A stretch of DNA of 64,000 nucleotides from Candidatus Peregrinibacteria bacterium (GCA_030649955.1 JAUSFD010000010.1:124001-188000), one strand, 5' to 3'; shown: positions 8,402 to 16,247, numbered from the stretch's first letter. The notes: a model not told the origin generated them from the letters alone. A program made the numbers and translations.

Positions 8402-9859
8402 TTATTTAGCTGTCTTCTTTTCCTCTGTTGCTGCTTTGATCTCACTCGTGGCTACCGTGACGGGCAATGCTATGGAGAACGTTGTACCTTTCCCTTCAAT
8501 GCCTTCGCTCTCGAACCAAATCTTGCCGCCCTGAGCTTCAATCGCTTCTTTAGCAATATAGAGACCAAAACCATTACCTGACGAGTCAAGATTCTTCACA
8601 TTGCTCGCCCGGTACTGTTTTTCAAAGATCTTGTGTTGCTCCTCTTTCGGGATGCCACGCCCCGTATCTTTAACGGTGCAGTAGAGAGTCTTATCCCTGA
8701 TCTCGACGGTGAAATCGACGGTGCCGCCTTCCGGCGTGTACTTGATGGCGTTACCAAGAAGGTTCGAGAGAGGCATGTTCGCATATTTTCTATCAAGCAT
8801 CACAGCCGGAAGATCTGATGGGATGGATGTCTTGAAATGAACTTTCTTCTTCTCAGCCTGAATAGCATTTTCGTTCACTACCGCCTTGAAGAACTCGTTC
8901 AGGTCGAGAGGTGCACTCTCAACAGCTTTTTTAAGTTCGACGTTGGCTAAGTTTATAAGCATTTCAATGAGGTCATATAATCCGACGGTAACCCTTTGCA
9001 TTTGAGAAAACTCTTCCTTCAATTCTTTCGAAATTTTCTCGTCCATCCACGCTTCAATCTCCCATTTGATCGCAGTGACTGGACTACGCAGTTGGTGGGC
9101 AATGAATCCGAGTAGCTCAGTTTTTTTCACGTCTAGCTCTCTAAAGATTTTTACACGGCTACTCCAGATGCCAATCATAGAGGCGGTCTGCAGCGTCAAT
9201 AGCGCAAGAAACAACGCTCCTAGTATTGTGAGTGGCGTGCGCATCGCTTGGGTAAGCGCAGAGAATTGATCGACTTGTACATCAACCCCGATCACAGCTA
9301 CTGCTTCCCCAGACTTGTTTCTGATTGGTGCATAGGCGGAGAACAAAGTACCCCACTTGTCAGTATATGTATCACTTGCCGCTGTTGGTGAGGCAAGTGC
9401 GAGCCTTGCTGTAGGATTATCGCTGATGTCATAATCATCTCCAGGAAGAGGCGGTATTTCTACCTCGTCAATTTTTCCGTTTCCATCCCAATCTACGGGA
9501 TCGATCATGTCCGCATCTGCCACAAACTGAGTGAGTGTTGCCTCCTGAGTTGGACGGAGAATGTACACGTATTTTGCGTCTTTTATGTTGTTCCTTACTC
9601 TTCGCATAGAAGCTATGACGTTCTTTAGTGCGTCGCTATGTAGATCCTCCTTCGTTCTTATTTTCTCAACATCACTCGCGTCAATTTGCGTCGAGGCCAG
9701 ACCTGCGGCTACTACCATTCTTTCTCGGAGTCTATCTTTCAGAATACTCTGAGTCTGGTTGTATATGATATAGAGCACGCCGATAGCTATGCACGCTGTG
9801 ATGATGAGCGGCAGATAGCTAATGTCCAGCCATGATTTTTTTATTAATCTCAAAGCCAT
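8402..9859 (-). CDS. Membrane histidine kinase with EF-hand-like extracytoplasmic sensor
   Basis: This 485-residue sensor kinase has a TM segment at about 14-33, an extracytoplasmic domain at about 40-205, a second TM at about 208-232, a HisKA dimerisation helix with phosphoacceptor His255 in FIAHQLRSP, and an HATPase_c domain (NLLGNAIKYTP, KDTGRGIP, NGFGLYIAKEAI). The sensor domain contains a 12-residue loop, Asp123 to Glu134 (DWDGNGKIDEVE), which fits the EF-hand consensus exactly, followed by YTDKWGTLFSAYAPI. It is closely similar to the kinase at 51680-53140. No partner response regulator lies next to it. The promoter predicts a leaderless transcript. Confidence 0.9.
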   Translation of the reverse strand: MALRLIKKSWLDISYLPLIITACIAIGVLYIIYNQTQSILKDRLRERMVVAAGLASTQIDASDVEKIRTKEDLHSDALKNVIASMRRVRNNIKDAKYVYILRPTQEATLTQFVADADMIDPVDWDGNGKIDEVEIPPLPGDDYDISDNPTARLALASPTAASDTYTDKWGTLFSAYAPIRNKSGEAVAVIGVDVQVDQFSALTQAMRTPLTILGALFLALLTLQTASMIGIWSSRVKIFRELDVKKTELLGFIAHQLRSPVTAIKWEIEAWMDEKISKELKEEFSQMQRVTVGLYDLIEMLINLANVELKKAVESAPLDLNEFFKAVVNENAIQAEKKKVHFKTSIPSDLPAVMLDRKYANMPLSNLLGNAIKYTPEGGTVDFTVEIRDKTLYCTVKDTGRGIPKEEQHKIFEKQYRASNVKNLDSSGNGFGLYIAKEAIEAQGGKIWFESEGIEGKGTTFSIALPVTVATSEIKAATEEKKTAK

Positions 9860-9865
9860 CTAATA

Positions 9866-9894
9866 ATTATAGCACTTTAGGCATTTTTGTACAA
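9866..9894 (-). promoter_or_regulatory. Leaderless promoter of the histidine kinase
   Basis: Minus strand TTGTAC (9894-9889), a 17-base spacer, then TATAAT (9871-9866). Only 6 bases separate the -10 box from the ATG at 9859, so transcription should begin at or next to the start codon. Confidence 0.75.
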
Positions 9895-9952
9895 TTACAA
9901 ATGAGGCAGTCGAATCTTAAAGAAACGAATTGACTGGTTTAGTAAATCTCTT

Positions 9953-9981
9953 TTGACCCTAGAGCGCAAAAACGGTAGATT
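9953..9981 (+). promoter_or_regulatory. Promoter of PRMT-like methyltransferase
   Basis: TTGACC at 9953-9958, a 17-base spacer and TAGATT at 9976-9981. The ATG follows after 10 bases, giving a leader of only a few bases. Confidence 0.65.
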
Positions 9982-9991
9982 GTAGTGGTTT

Positions 9992-10882
9992 ATGAGTATT
10001 AGCACATATAATTACTGGGGCAGTTCTGACATGGTTTTTCAGTGTTTGATAGATAAAAAAAGGGTCTCAGCGCTTAAGAAGGCCATTTTGAAGACAGTGA
10101 AGCCAGGCGATGTTGTGGTTGATCTTGGCACCGGAACTGGGATCATGTCTACGTTCGCTATTGATGCTGGGGCAAAGAAAGTTTATGCGGTTGAAGCTGA
10201 TGCTGGTCTTTGTGAGACCTTTGAAAATAATCTGAAATCCAACGGTTATAAGGGGAAGATTGTACTGATTGAGGGCGACGCCACACAGATTAAACTTCCA
10301 GAGAAAGTAGATGTCGTGATCTGCGAGATGGTGGCTACTGGCCTCATTGATGAATCGCAGGTTCCTGTGATGAACAACGTCCTTCAATATTGTAAGCCGG
10401 GTGCGAAAATCATCATTTCTCGTATGCAGAATTTCGTTGAACTCGTGAACATAAACGATTCCTTCTACGGTCATGAACTTCAGGTTATCCAGTATGAATA
10501 TCCTTGGGACCGAGCTATTCGTTCTACGCCACTTTCCGAGAAGTACATGTATGCGGAGATCGATTTCAGCAAAAAAAACGATGGAGGAGTGGATGTGGAA
10601 GTACCTCTAAAAATCAATAAAAGCGGCAAACTCAATGGCATCAGAATCACCAATAAGACATTTCTCGCTGATGGGTCTATCCTCGGTAGCACTGCTGCGT
10701 ATTGCATGCCGCTGGTGCTCCCTATCGATCCAGTGGAGGTAAAAAAGGGTGAAGCTCTCATGCTTCGTTTGCAGTACAAGATGTGTGGGGGGATGGATCA
10801 CTTTCACCTCTCGCTGCGAAAACATGAGACGATAATGGAAAGAGGTATGCCGATTGCCAAGTCCTTGCAAGCCAACATATGA
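9992..10882 (+). CDS. PRMT-like (protein arginine methyltransferase-type) methyltransferase
   Basis: The 296-residue protein has a class I SAM-binding site (VVDLGTGTGIMSTFA, residues 42-56; acidic AVEAD near 66-70). It also has ICEMVATGLIDESQ, in which Glu112 and Glu121 are nine residues apart, the spacing of the PRMT double-E loop. The C-terminal half (MPLVLPIDPVEVKKGEAL, then HFHLSLRKH) resembles the PRMT beta-barrel. Family members methylate arginine side chains. Here the double-E spacing and barrel support that kind of fold, while the substrate is unknown. Its TGA overlaps the ATG of the lipoprotein gene, implying co-translation. Confidence 0.75.
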   Translation: MSISTYNYWGSSDMVFQCLIDKKRVSALKKAILKTVKPGDVVVDLGTGTGIMSTFAIDAGAKKVYAVEADAGLCETFENNLKSNGYKGKIVLIEGDATQIKLPEKVDVVICEMVATGLIDESQVPVMNNVLQYCKPGAKIIISRMQNFVELVNINDSFYGHELQVIQYEYPWDRAIRSTPLSEKYMYAEIDFSKKNDGGVDVEVPLKINKSGKLNGIRITNKTFLADGSILGSTAAYCMPLVLPIDPVEVKKGEALMLRLQYKMCGGMDHFHLSLRKHETIMERGMPIAKSLQANI

Positions 10883-11559
10883 AGAAAATCCCTCTAGCAT
10901 CGGCGTATCTACTGATTGTTTTTCTTGCTGCCTGTACAGGTGGAACGAAAGCGCCAACACCTACAGACGGAACTGGCAGTGGCGCAGAAAAAGCAGATGC
11001 TGCGACAGAAGAAGCGTCACAAAGAAAAAATCCTCTTTTTAACGCAAATAGCGTCATTGGTAGAAAGAATTTTTCTCTCTCTGCCCGTGGTCAGAAAGCT
11101 CTTCCTGGTTTTCTCAGCAAGATAGGTTTACCCGCTCTCTCGGGCCTTGACGAGGTTGCCGGTATGCAAAAGCTTAACCAGAAAACATGTGATTCAATAT
11201 TCAAAAAATTTAAACTGGAAAACCCGACCAGCGGAATTAAGGGGGAGCAATGCGGTTGGAATCTCAATGAGGATGGAACTTACACAGATGTAGATCCTCT
11301 TGTCTTCTCTCTAAGCGAGCTTGATGGGAAACTCTTGCTGCTTATAGATGAAGAGGGTCTCGGTGCCCCCACACTTTTCACTTATGTATACGATATGGAC
11401 AGTGGCAAAGTATCAAGTTTTTCTCGTCCTTCTCTCGGAGAGACCACTGCTTATTATCACAACGATATGCTATATTTCGTAAACGTCTCAGGATACTTGC
11501 AATTCGCGTATAACGTGAAGAATATGAGTCCCATACCCATAGAGAACCCTCCTTCCTGA
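10879..11559 (+). CDS. Putative lipoprotein
   Basis: The 226-residue product begins with a lipoprotein signal: MKK, a hydrophobic stretch and the lipobox FLAACTG, so Cys at about residue 18 should be lipidated and the protein anchored outside the membrane. A Thr/Ala/Glu-rich linker follows, then a region with alternating hydrophobic residues that looks beta-rich (LLLLIDEEGLGAPTLFTYVY). I recognise no family. The ATG overlaps the methyltransferase stop (ATGA), so both are made together. Whether the lipoprotein is related to the methyltransferase substrate is unknown. Confidence 0.75.
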   Translation: MKKIPLASAYLLIVFLAACTGGTKAPTPTDGTGSGAEKADAATEEASQRKNPLFNANSVIGRKNFSLSARGQKALPGFLSKIGLPALSGLDEVAGMQKLNQKTCDSIFKKFKLENPTSGIKGEQCGWNLNEDGTYTDVDPLVFSLSELDGKLLLLIDEEGLGAPTLFTYVYDMDSGKVSSFSRPSLGETTAYYHNDMLYFVNVSGYLQFAYNVKNMSPIPIENPPS

Positions 11560-11589
11560 CGCGATCTATGTTCTGTCTTCCCTTCTGCC

Positions 11590-12081
11590 ATGAACCATGA
11601 CAACCAAAACCATTCGGACGAAGTCGTGTTGCACCATGAACTCTTTGTTTTAGACGCAAACTTGCGTGAATTGTTGCCTGATGATGGACCGATGACCATC
11701 AAAAAAATGGTGACCGAACTTCTCGAAATTCTAAAAATGGAAAGGCTCGGTCCTCTTGAGTTATATCAAGCGACGGATGTGCGAGCACCTGGCTTCTCGT
11801 TTATTCAGCCAATTACAACCAGCCACATAAGCGGTCATTATTTTGAGAAACCGGGTAAGCATCCTCACCTTCATTTCGATATTTACAGCTGCAAAATTTT
11901 CTCTTGGAGAGATGTGATTCCATTGCTTGATCGTTACCTCTGCCTACACACTTGGAGTGCAAATTGCATCACCCGCTCGACAGATACTGATAGAAGCTAC
12001 TGTGAACTTCGAGGAGAAGGTAGGGAAATTTTGGAGGAGGTATGCCTAGCCAAGACAGCGCGGGTTGCAGTTGTTATATAG
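11590..12081 (+). CDS. SpeD-like (AdoMet decarboxylase fold) protein
   Basis: This 163-residue protein resembles the SpeD S-adenosylmethionine decarboxylase family. Around residues 76-83 it has TTSHISGH: Ser78 sits where SpeD self-cleaves to form the pyruvoyl group, His83 is five residues later as in SpeD, and Cys101 in DIYSC matches the catalytic Cys. The residue before the serine is Thr instead of the usual Glu. Two paralogues lie at 54.1-55.6 kb. SpeD homologues are known with AdoMet, ornithine or arginine decarboxylase activity, so the substrate is open. It follows the PRMT-like/lipoprotein pair after 30 bases, possibly in one operon. Confidence 0.7.
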   Translation: MNHDNQNHSDEVVLHHELFVLDANLRELLPDDGPMTIKKMVTELLEILKMERLGPLELYQATDVRAPGFSFIQPITTSHISGHYFEKPGKHPHLHFDIYSCKIFSWRDVIPLLDRYLCLHTWSANCITRSTDTDRSYCELRGEGREILEEVCLAKTARVAVVI

Positions 12082-12099
12082 TCAATAATGTTGTATAAT
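12071..12099 (+). promoter_or_regulatory. Promoter of GNAT gene
   Basis: TTGTTA at 12071-12076, a 17-base spacer and TATAAT at 12094-12099. It overlaps the end of the SpeD-like gene and gives a very short leader (about 7 bases) before the ATG at 12113. Confidence 0.7.
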
Positions 12100-12112
12100 A
12101 AATAGTAAACAC

Positions 12113-12811
12113 ATGCCAAAAATAAACGACCCACTGCCTGCGCTTACTCTCGAAAACGAGAACCTCAGCATGCTCCGAGAGGATGTGGAGTGGTGGAAAA
12201 TTTATGAGGAATCTTTTCCCATCAGTGAACGCGAATCAAAAGGGGTGATTTTTGAGAGGATTCAAAAAAACGTGGGCATGGCCATTCATGCACGTCTCGG
12301 AGAGAGAACGGTTGGTATGGCTAGTCTTCACCTATTGTATGATCCTGCCACTGTATATTTAATCTCGATTGCCATTTCACCCGAAGAACGTAAGCATCAT
12401 ATAGGAAGTTTCCTGTTTGATTATGCATGGGAATCAGGTGCTGCAAAGCTCCGTCAGACACAAAAAGAGCCAATCGGTATGGTATGGGAGGTTGAACGAC
12501 CAGAGTTGGCAAACACTCAAGAGGAAAAACAACAGCGTGAACGTCGCATCCAATTTTATGAAAGCCATGGTGGGCAAATTCTGCCATGCAATTATTTCCT
12601 TCCACCACTACAAGGAACAGACGCTATTCCCATGTACCTAATGTTTCGACCCGCAAAAAAGAACCAATTGATGGACAAAAAAAATATTATGGCACTTGTG
12701 CACTCAATGTATCTTCAAAACTACAACGCCATGAATGGTATCTCTCTTAGTGTCTTGATGCCCCTGCTTGAAAAAACCCGCCATGAGAAGACTCATGACG
12801 GGCGGGATTGA
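12113..12811 (+). CDS. GNAT-family N-acetyltransferase
   Basis: The 232-residue protein has the GNAT core order: a strand with VGMASLHLLYD, then YLISIAISPEERKHHIGSFLFDYAWE, where SPEERKHHIGSFL matches motif A (the acetyl-CoA pyrophosphate loop, Q/RxxGxG/A-like with HHIG). A later IQFYESHGGQILP segment is the usual motif B region. It should transfer an acetyl or other acyl group from CoA to an amine. The acceptor is unknown. Its last codons overlap a convergent membrane-protein gene by 19 bases, within a hairpin that acts as terminator for that gene. Confidence 0.8.
   Translation: MPKINDPLPALTLENENLSMLREDVEWWKIYEESFPISERESKGVIFERIQKNVGMAIHARLGERTVGMASLHLLYDPATVYLISIAISPEERKHHIGSFLFDYAWESGAAKLRQTQKEPIGMVWEVERPELANTQEEKQQRERRIQFYESHGGQILPCNYFLPPLQGTDAIPMYLMFRPAKKNQLMDKKNIMALVHSMYLQNYNAMNGISLSVLMPLLEKTRHEKTHDGRD
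12771..12806 (-). terminator. Rho-independent terminator in convergent overlap
   Basis: A stem of CCCGCC paired with GGCGGG plus ATGAG paired with CTCAT, with a 4-base bulge, is followed on the minus strand by six T residues (complement of 12771-12776). It ends the 12793-13389 transcript and lies inside the coding ends of both genes. Confidence 0.75.
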
Positions 12812-13389
12812 ACAGTGCTCTGTTTTCTGGGCCAACAGACAAGCGTTGCGATGATGCCGTTCCCAACAACCATGTAGATTGGGTAGACAGCAAGTTCCGC
12901 AGTCCAATGACCCACTGCGAAGAGATTGACGAAGCTACCAGCAAACCAGCACATCCATGACAAGCGGTCTTCCGTGTGGGGCCGATGGTACGCTTTGCGG
13001 ACGGTCGGCATGAGACCGAGCCAGTCCATCACTAGGTTGATGATCAATGCCGTGAGGGGTGCATTGAACAACCACCAGAGGACGCCAGCGACCGCAGCCC
13101 CCATCAGACAGGAACGGTCAAACCTCGACCATCCACCCTCTCCAAACCAGAGAGAAAAGATGGCGATGACAAGGGGGCCAACTACATAACCGATCGGAAC
13201 CCAGATCGTGTCCTTTGCACCGAGAGAGTAATAACCGCCCGCGAGCATCACCCCCACGATTAACAGAATCCACCAAGTTGCCCTATTCGGTTTCGTTTTC
13301 CCTCGAACCATCGAGATGAAATAGGGAACATAGGCGGCAAAAGTCAGGACACCTGCAAGCCAGCCGATAAGGACGGTAAACGTTGGCAT
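12793..13389 (-). CDS. Multi-TM membrane protein with two PQ-loop-like halves
   Basis: The 198-residue protein has about six or seven hydrophobic segments. Its first half (GVLTFAAYVPYFISMVRGKT, then TWWILLIVGVMLAGG) and second half (MDWLGLMPTVRKAYHRPHTE, then SWMCWFAGSFVNLF) look like an internal duplication resembling the PQ-loop/SemiSWEET plan, with proline in the helix followed by a basic loop. This suggests a small-molecule transporter, but the similarity is read by eye. It is an isolated minus-strand gene and overlaps the GNAT gene at its 3' end. Confidence 0.65.
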   Translation of the reverse strand: MPTFTVLIGWLAGVLTFAAYVPYFISMVRGKTKPNRATWWILLIVGVMLAGGYYSLGAKDTIWVPIGYVVGPLVIAIFSLWFGEGGWSRFDRSCLMGAAVAGVLWWLFNAPLTALIINLVMDWLGLMPTVRKAYHRPHTEDRLSWMCWFAGSFVNLFAVGHWTAELAVYPIYMVVGNGIIATLVCWPRKQSTVQSRPS

Positions 13390-13539
13390 AGTCTGTTCCT
13401 TTCTAGGCCAATGGAATTAAAGGACTGAGCACCTTCGCATACTATAGATTTTTCTCTTACTTTAGTCAAAAACCCCCAAAGAATGCCCCAAAAGTCGTAC
13501 TTTCTTATTTTCTATTTTTGTGCTATCATACATATACAC

Positions 13540-13788
13540 ATGGAATACACACAAAGTTTCCTAGAAAGCCCAGAATACTCGCATGAAATTGCTTGGATGC
13601 GTCGGCTTTTTCTCACGGCTTTCAGTATCTTGTTAGTTGGAGCTAGCGTGTCAGTTGGTAGTTCGATGTATATGCAAAGATCACTGAATATTCTCGAGTA
13701 CAGCGTACACAAAATTAACACTGAAGCAGGTTGCTCCTTTTGGCATGGAGTAGAGATATGCCCAAAAATCCAGTCAAAACAAAAATAG
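13540..13788 (+). CDS. Small single-TM membrane protein
   Basis: I start at the ATG at 13540, because a TATCAT -10 element lies at 13524-13529 and the longer frame would begin upstream of it. The 82-residue product has one clear TM segment (LFLTAFSILLVGASVSVGSS) after a charged 25-residue N-terminus, and a short tail with two cysteines (GCSFWHGVEICP). Nothing identifies a function. The orientation is probably type II with the cysteine-bearing tail outside, which is inference. It lies 18 bases before the receiver-like gene and could be cotranscribed with it. Confidence 0.6.
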   Translation: MEYTQSFLESPEYSHEIAWMRRLFLTAFSILLVGASVSVGSSMYMQRSLNILEYSVHKINTEAGCSFWHGVEICPKIQSKQK

Positions 13789-13806
13789 TTTTCTCCTTTC
13801 AATTCT

Positions 13807-14268
13807 ATGGATCACAAACAAACTCCAAAAATTCTAATAATCGACAGCCATGATTGCCCTGGTGTCGCTCACGGCTTCTGCAGTAAATTTCAACGTCATG
13901 GATTGGAAGTGACCCTCTCATCCGATGACACGGATAATTTCGATAAGGAGACAATGATTCTCCCCTTACTCGAAAAACAGAAGTTTGATGTGATCCTTTT
14001 CCTCTGTTCCGAAGCCTATAACTGGGATGACCAACGGTGGCAAGTCGTCACGTTCGACTGGTCTATTCTGGGATGGAAGAAGCGGTCCATCAACGCGGAC
14101 ACTCCGCTCATCGCAGTAACTACGGCTCCCGATGACGAAACCATTTCTCGTTTCAAGGAAGTCGGTGTGACCGGCGTCATCGACCGAGGGGATAAGCCCT
14201 CTGCAAAGCAAGTATCATCGAGGGTGTTTGCGGAACTCGCAATGCGGGATGTACTCGTAGCAGGATAG
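13807..14268 (+). CDS. Receiver-like protein lacking the phosphoacceptor Asp
   Basis: The 153-residue protein has the alternating beta/alpha pattern of a CheY-type receiver: PKILIIDSHD at the N-terminus, FDVILFLCSE at strand 3, TPLIAVTTAPDDE at strand 4, and GVTGVIDRGDKPS at strand 5 with the conserved Lys-Pro. The residue that should be the phosphorylated Asp at the end of strand 3 is not acidic (LFLC), so this looks like a pseudo-receiver that may signal by protein contact. No output domain is attached. A histidine kinase without an adjacent regulator lies 4 kb away, but pairing is only a guess. Confidence 0.6.
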   Translation: MDHKQTPKILIIDSHDCPGVAHGFCSKFQRHGLEVTLSSDDTDNFDKETMILPLLEKQKFDVILFLCSEAYNWDDQRWQVVTFDWSILGWKKRSINADTPLIAVTTAPDDETISRFKEVGVTGVIDRGDKPSAKQVSSRVFAELAMRDVLVAG

Positions 14269-14372
14269 GGGCGTTCCACGGTGGCATAGAACGGAAATTA
14301 TGGCTTTGGTATGGGAATATTCCGATGTACTCCAAAAAATCGCTTAGCATGCCTCTTGGCGAAAGGAGTACC

Positions 14373-14423
14373 ATGGTTCAGATTGATGGATATGAGTACC
14401 ACCACCCTCCCATTTACGGCTAA
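14373..14423 (+). CDS. Possible 16-codon upstream ORF with strong ribosome-binding site
   Basis: AAAGGAG at 14363-14369 is one of the strongest Shine-Dalgarno matches in the window and is correctly spaced from the ATG at 14373. That ATG opens a 16-codon frame (MVQIDGYEYHHPPIYG) ending at TAA 14421. It overlaps the start of the next small gene in another frame, so it may be a leader peptide that couples or limits its translation. Confidence 0.35.
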   Translation: MVQIDGYEYHHPPIYG

Positions 14424-14574
14424 TTCCGAGATCTTCCACGCCTTCCAGCGGCTCTGGCAGGAGGAACTCGGCGAAGAACTTTCTTATGAGTACGCCGAGG
14501 CAAATCCAAAACTTCTGGCTCTCGTAGGTTCAGTTGCAAGATGGAAACGCAGCCAGCAATCGCAGATTCTGTGA
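14386..14574 (+). CDS. Small hypothetical protein
   Basis: A 62-residue frame from ATG 14386 (or 14392) encodes MDMSTTTLPFTANSEIF followed by an amphipathic region rich in Glu and aromatic residues and a basic tail. I recognise no family. It overlaps the 16-codon upstream frame that carries the better ribosome-binding site. Hairpin repeat R2 begins nine bases after its stop. It may be a genuine small protein or a chance frame; the start context is the main support. Confidence 0.4.
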   Translation: MDMSTTTLPFTANSEIFHAFQRLWQEELGEELSYEYAEANPKLLALVGSVARWKRSQQSQIL

Positions 14575-14582
14575 GCCAGCTG

Positions 14583-14617
14583 TTCATTGCACAGAATACG
14601 GATACTGCGAAATGAAG
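14583..14617 (+). repeat. Dispersed hairpin repeat R2
   Basis: Left arm TTCATTGCACAG, a 10-base loop AATACGGATA, right arm CTGCGAAATGAAG. It sits between the small protein stop and the stop of the convergent PdxT-like gene, and shares arm words and loop length with R1 and R3. Confidence 0.6.
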
Positions 14618-14618
14618 C

Positions 14619-16145
14619 TCAGTCTTGCACTCCTTTCCTGCGTTTCTCTGCCTGGCTCCTCCCGAGTTCTTCCAGCCATTCGCTCTCAAGCAAAGTACTG
14701 TGGATACCAGCAGTGTAGATTGGGGGCTTTGGCCCTATCGATCTTTTTTTGAGAGCAACTGGCGCATGATCCATCGTCGTCACAAGCGGCTGGAGTTGCT
14801 CGGGATTAGGGTTGAGGAATATCGGCGCACCCACGCAGTTGGTCATGCGCTCCTCCCACGTCTCGGAACCATTATCTCCTCTTCGGAAACGCATAGGTAC
14901 TCTCCCACTCAACTTATTGTTATGAATGCCATAGTCGAGGAAGTTGCTCGGAGGATGCTTCGAGCATCCAATCCGTTCTTTTCGTGGGTTACCTGCACCA
15001 ATAGCTCCCGCGCAGGAGAACAGAACGCCCAGCCGCTCCTCTGCGATTGCCTGTCGTACAGCTTCATTGATACCCAGCCGAGGATCGTTATAGAGCATGA
15101 GCTGGGGTCCATGCCAGCCACCGGGATAAACAATGCCATGGAGGTTCTCAATCTCCTGCCTCGTATGCACCATCTTGATGCGGATATTCATCCAGGTAAG
15201 GATTTGCTGCCGTAGTTGCTTGAGCATCCAGCGCTCCACCTTCGAGGCTCCCTGCAAATTGAGAACGCCGACACGCAGCGCTCCCTCGGGAAACTCGAGC
15301 GGCTTATCATGCGCATCAGCAATACGGGTGACACGCGCATCCCAGATCCGTTGCGCATCGCTCGGTGAAAGCGGCTCCGTCACGATGTATCCGTCACAGG
15401 GATTGCCCTCGGCGAAGTTCTGCTCATTGGCAAAGAACTGCAGAAGATTCTCAGGACTCGCCTCGAGAAGGACGCTTGGCTCGGGATGGACAACTCTAGA
15501 GGCATCAATGGAAGAGGGAAGCGCTACTCCTTTCCATTCGCTCTGGAATCGCAAGAGATCTTTCACATCTTGGAAGATGAAGCCTTCTATTTCATGTGTG
15601 AGCACTCGCTCCTTTACTTCTGGCGTGAGCGCATCATCTGCACCATTAACTCGGACAATCACCGGCTGATCGAGCACCATCCCCATCATTGTGTCTTGGG
15701 GGCTTCTGCGCGTTCCAGTTGCATGTTTTCCCTTCAATGTGTGGAGATCGCCGACGGCTTCTAGCGAAGCGATGGTGACAAGGCCCGGCCCTCCGAGACG
15801 AACTCCTTCCTCCGTATCGACCTCCTGCCCGTGATGGCGTACATAGAGCGCTCCTCGATCAATGTATTCCTGCTTCTTCCGTGGATTGAAGGTGTGGAAG
15901 ACTACGCGCTGCGCGTCACGGATGAACGCAGAGACTCGCCTGCCGGTTGCGGTCATGACGACTCCTGTCGCGTTCACAGCATCCAGCTCCTCATTCGTAG
16001 GCATCTTCGATGCCGTCAGGAGGGGCGCACCATGGGCGCACTGCACGCGCATAGTGTTTTCAAGCTTTTTCGGGGAGAGGATTTCCGATGCTCCTTCCTC
16101 GGGGTCAAAAGCGCCTCCGATGTCGATTTCGTCTGGCTCTGGCAT
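14619..16145 (-). CDS. PdxT-like glutamine amidotransferase domain with ~300-residue N-terminal region
   Basis: The start is taken at ATG 16145 (MPEPDEIDIGG), because the promoter at 16215-16187 overlaps an alternative TTG start at 16187. The C-terminal ~200 residues resemble a class I glutamine amidotransferase of the PdxT type: RVGVLNLQGASKVERWM, then GIVYPGGWHGPQLMLY, the nucleophile region VLFSCAGAIGAGNP and a C-terminal IHSTLLESE in place of the usual HPE. The first ~300 residues (for example GKHATGTRRSPQDTMMGMVL) match no family I know. No PdxS synthase gene is present, so pyridoxal phosphate synthesis is not established. Confidence 0.65.
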   Translation of the reverse strand: MPEPDEIDIGGAFDPEEGASEILSPKKLENTMRVQCAHGAPLLTASKMPTNEELDAVNATGVVMTATGRRVSAFIRDAQRVVFHTFNPRKKQEYIDRGALYVRHHGQEVDTEEGVRLGGPGLVTIASLEAVGDLHTLKGKHATGTRRSPQDTMMGMVLDQPVIVRVNGADDALTPEVKERVLTHEIEGFIFQDVKDLLRFQSEWKGVALPSSIDASRVVHPEPSVLLEASPENLLQFFANEQNFAEGNPCDGYIVTEPLSPSDAQRIWDARVTRIADAHDKPLEFPEGALRVGVLNLQGASKVERWMLKQLRQQILTWMNIRIKMVHTRQEIENLHGIVYPGGWHGPQLMLYNDPRLGINEAVRQAIAEERLGVLFSCAGAIGAGNPRKERIGCSKHPPSNFLDYGIHNNKLSGRVPMRFRRGDNGSETWEERMTNCVGAPIFLNPNPEQLQPLVTTMDHAPVALKKRSIGPKPPIYTAGIHSTLLESEWLEELGRSQAEKRRKGVQD

Positions 16146-16186
16146 AAAAAGTGCGGGCACTTTAGGGATAGATGACAAATGATGCA

Positions 16187-16215
16187 ATTGTTATTTCTTT
16201 ACCTTTCTCTGTCAA
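16187..16215 (-). promoter_or_regulatory. Promoter of PdxT-like gene
   Basis: Minus strand TTGACA (16215-16210), 17-base spacer, AACAAT (16192-16187). Between it and ATG 16145 the transcript could form a small perfect hairpin, AAAGTGC paired with GCACTTT, just before the start codon. Confidence 0.55.
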
Positions 16216-16247
16216 CGAATTGCACATGGTTCGATTGGGGGAATGGC

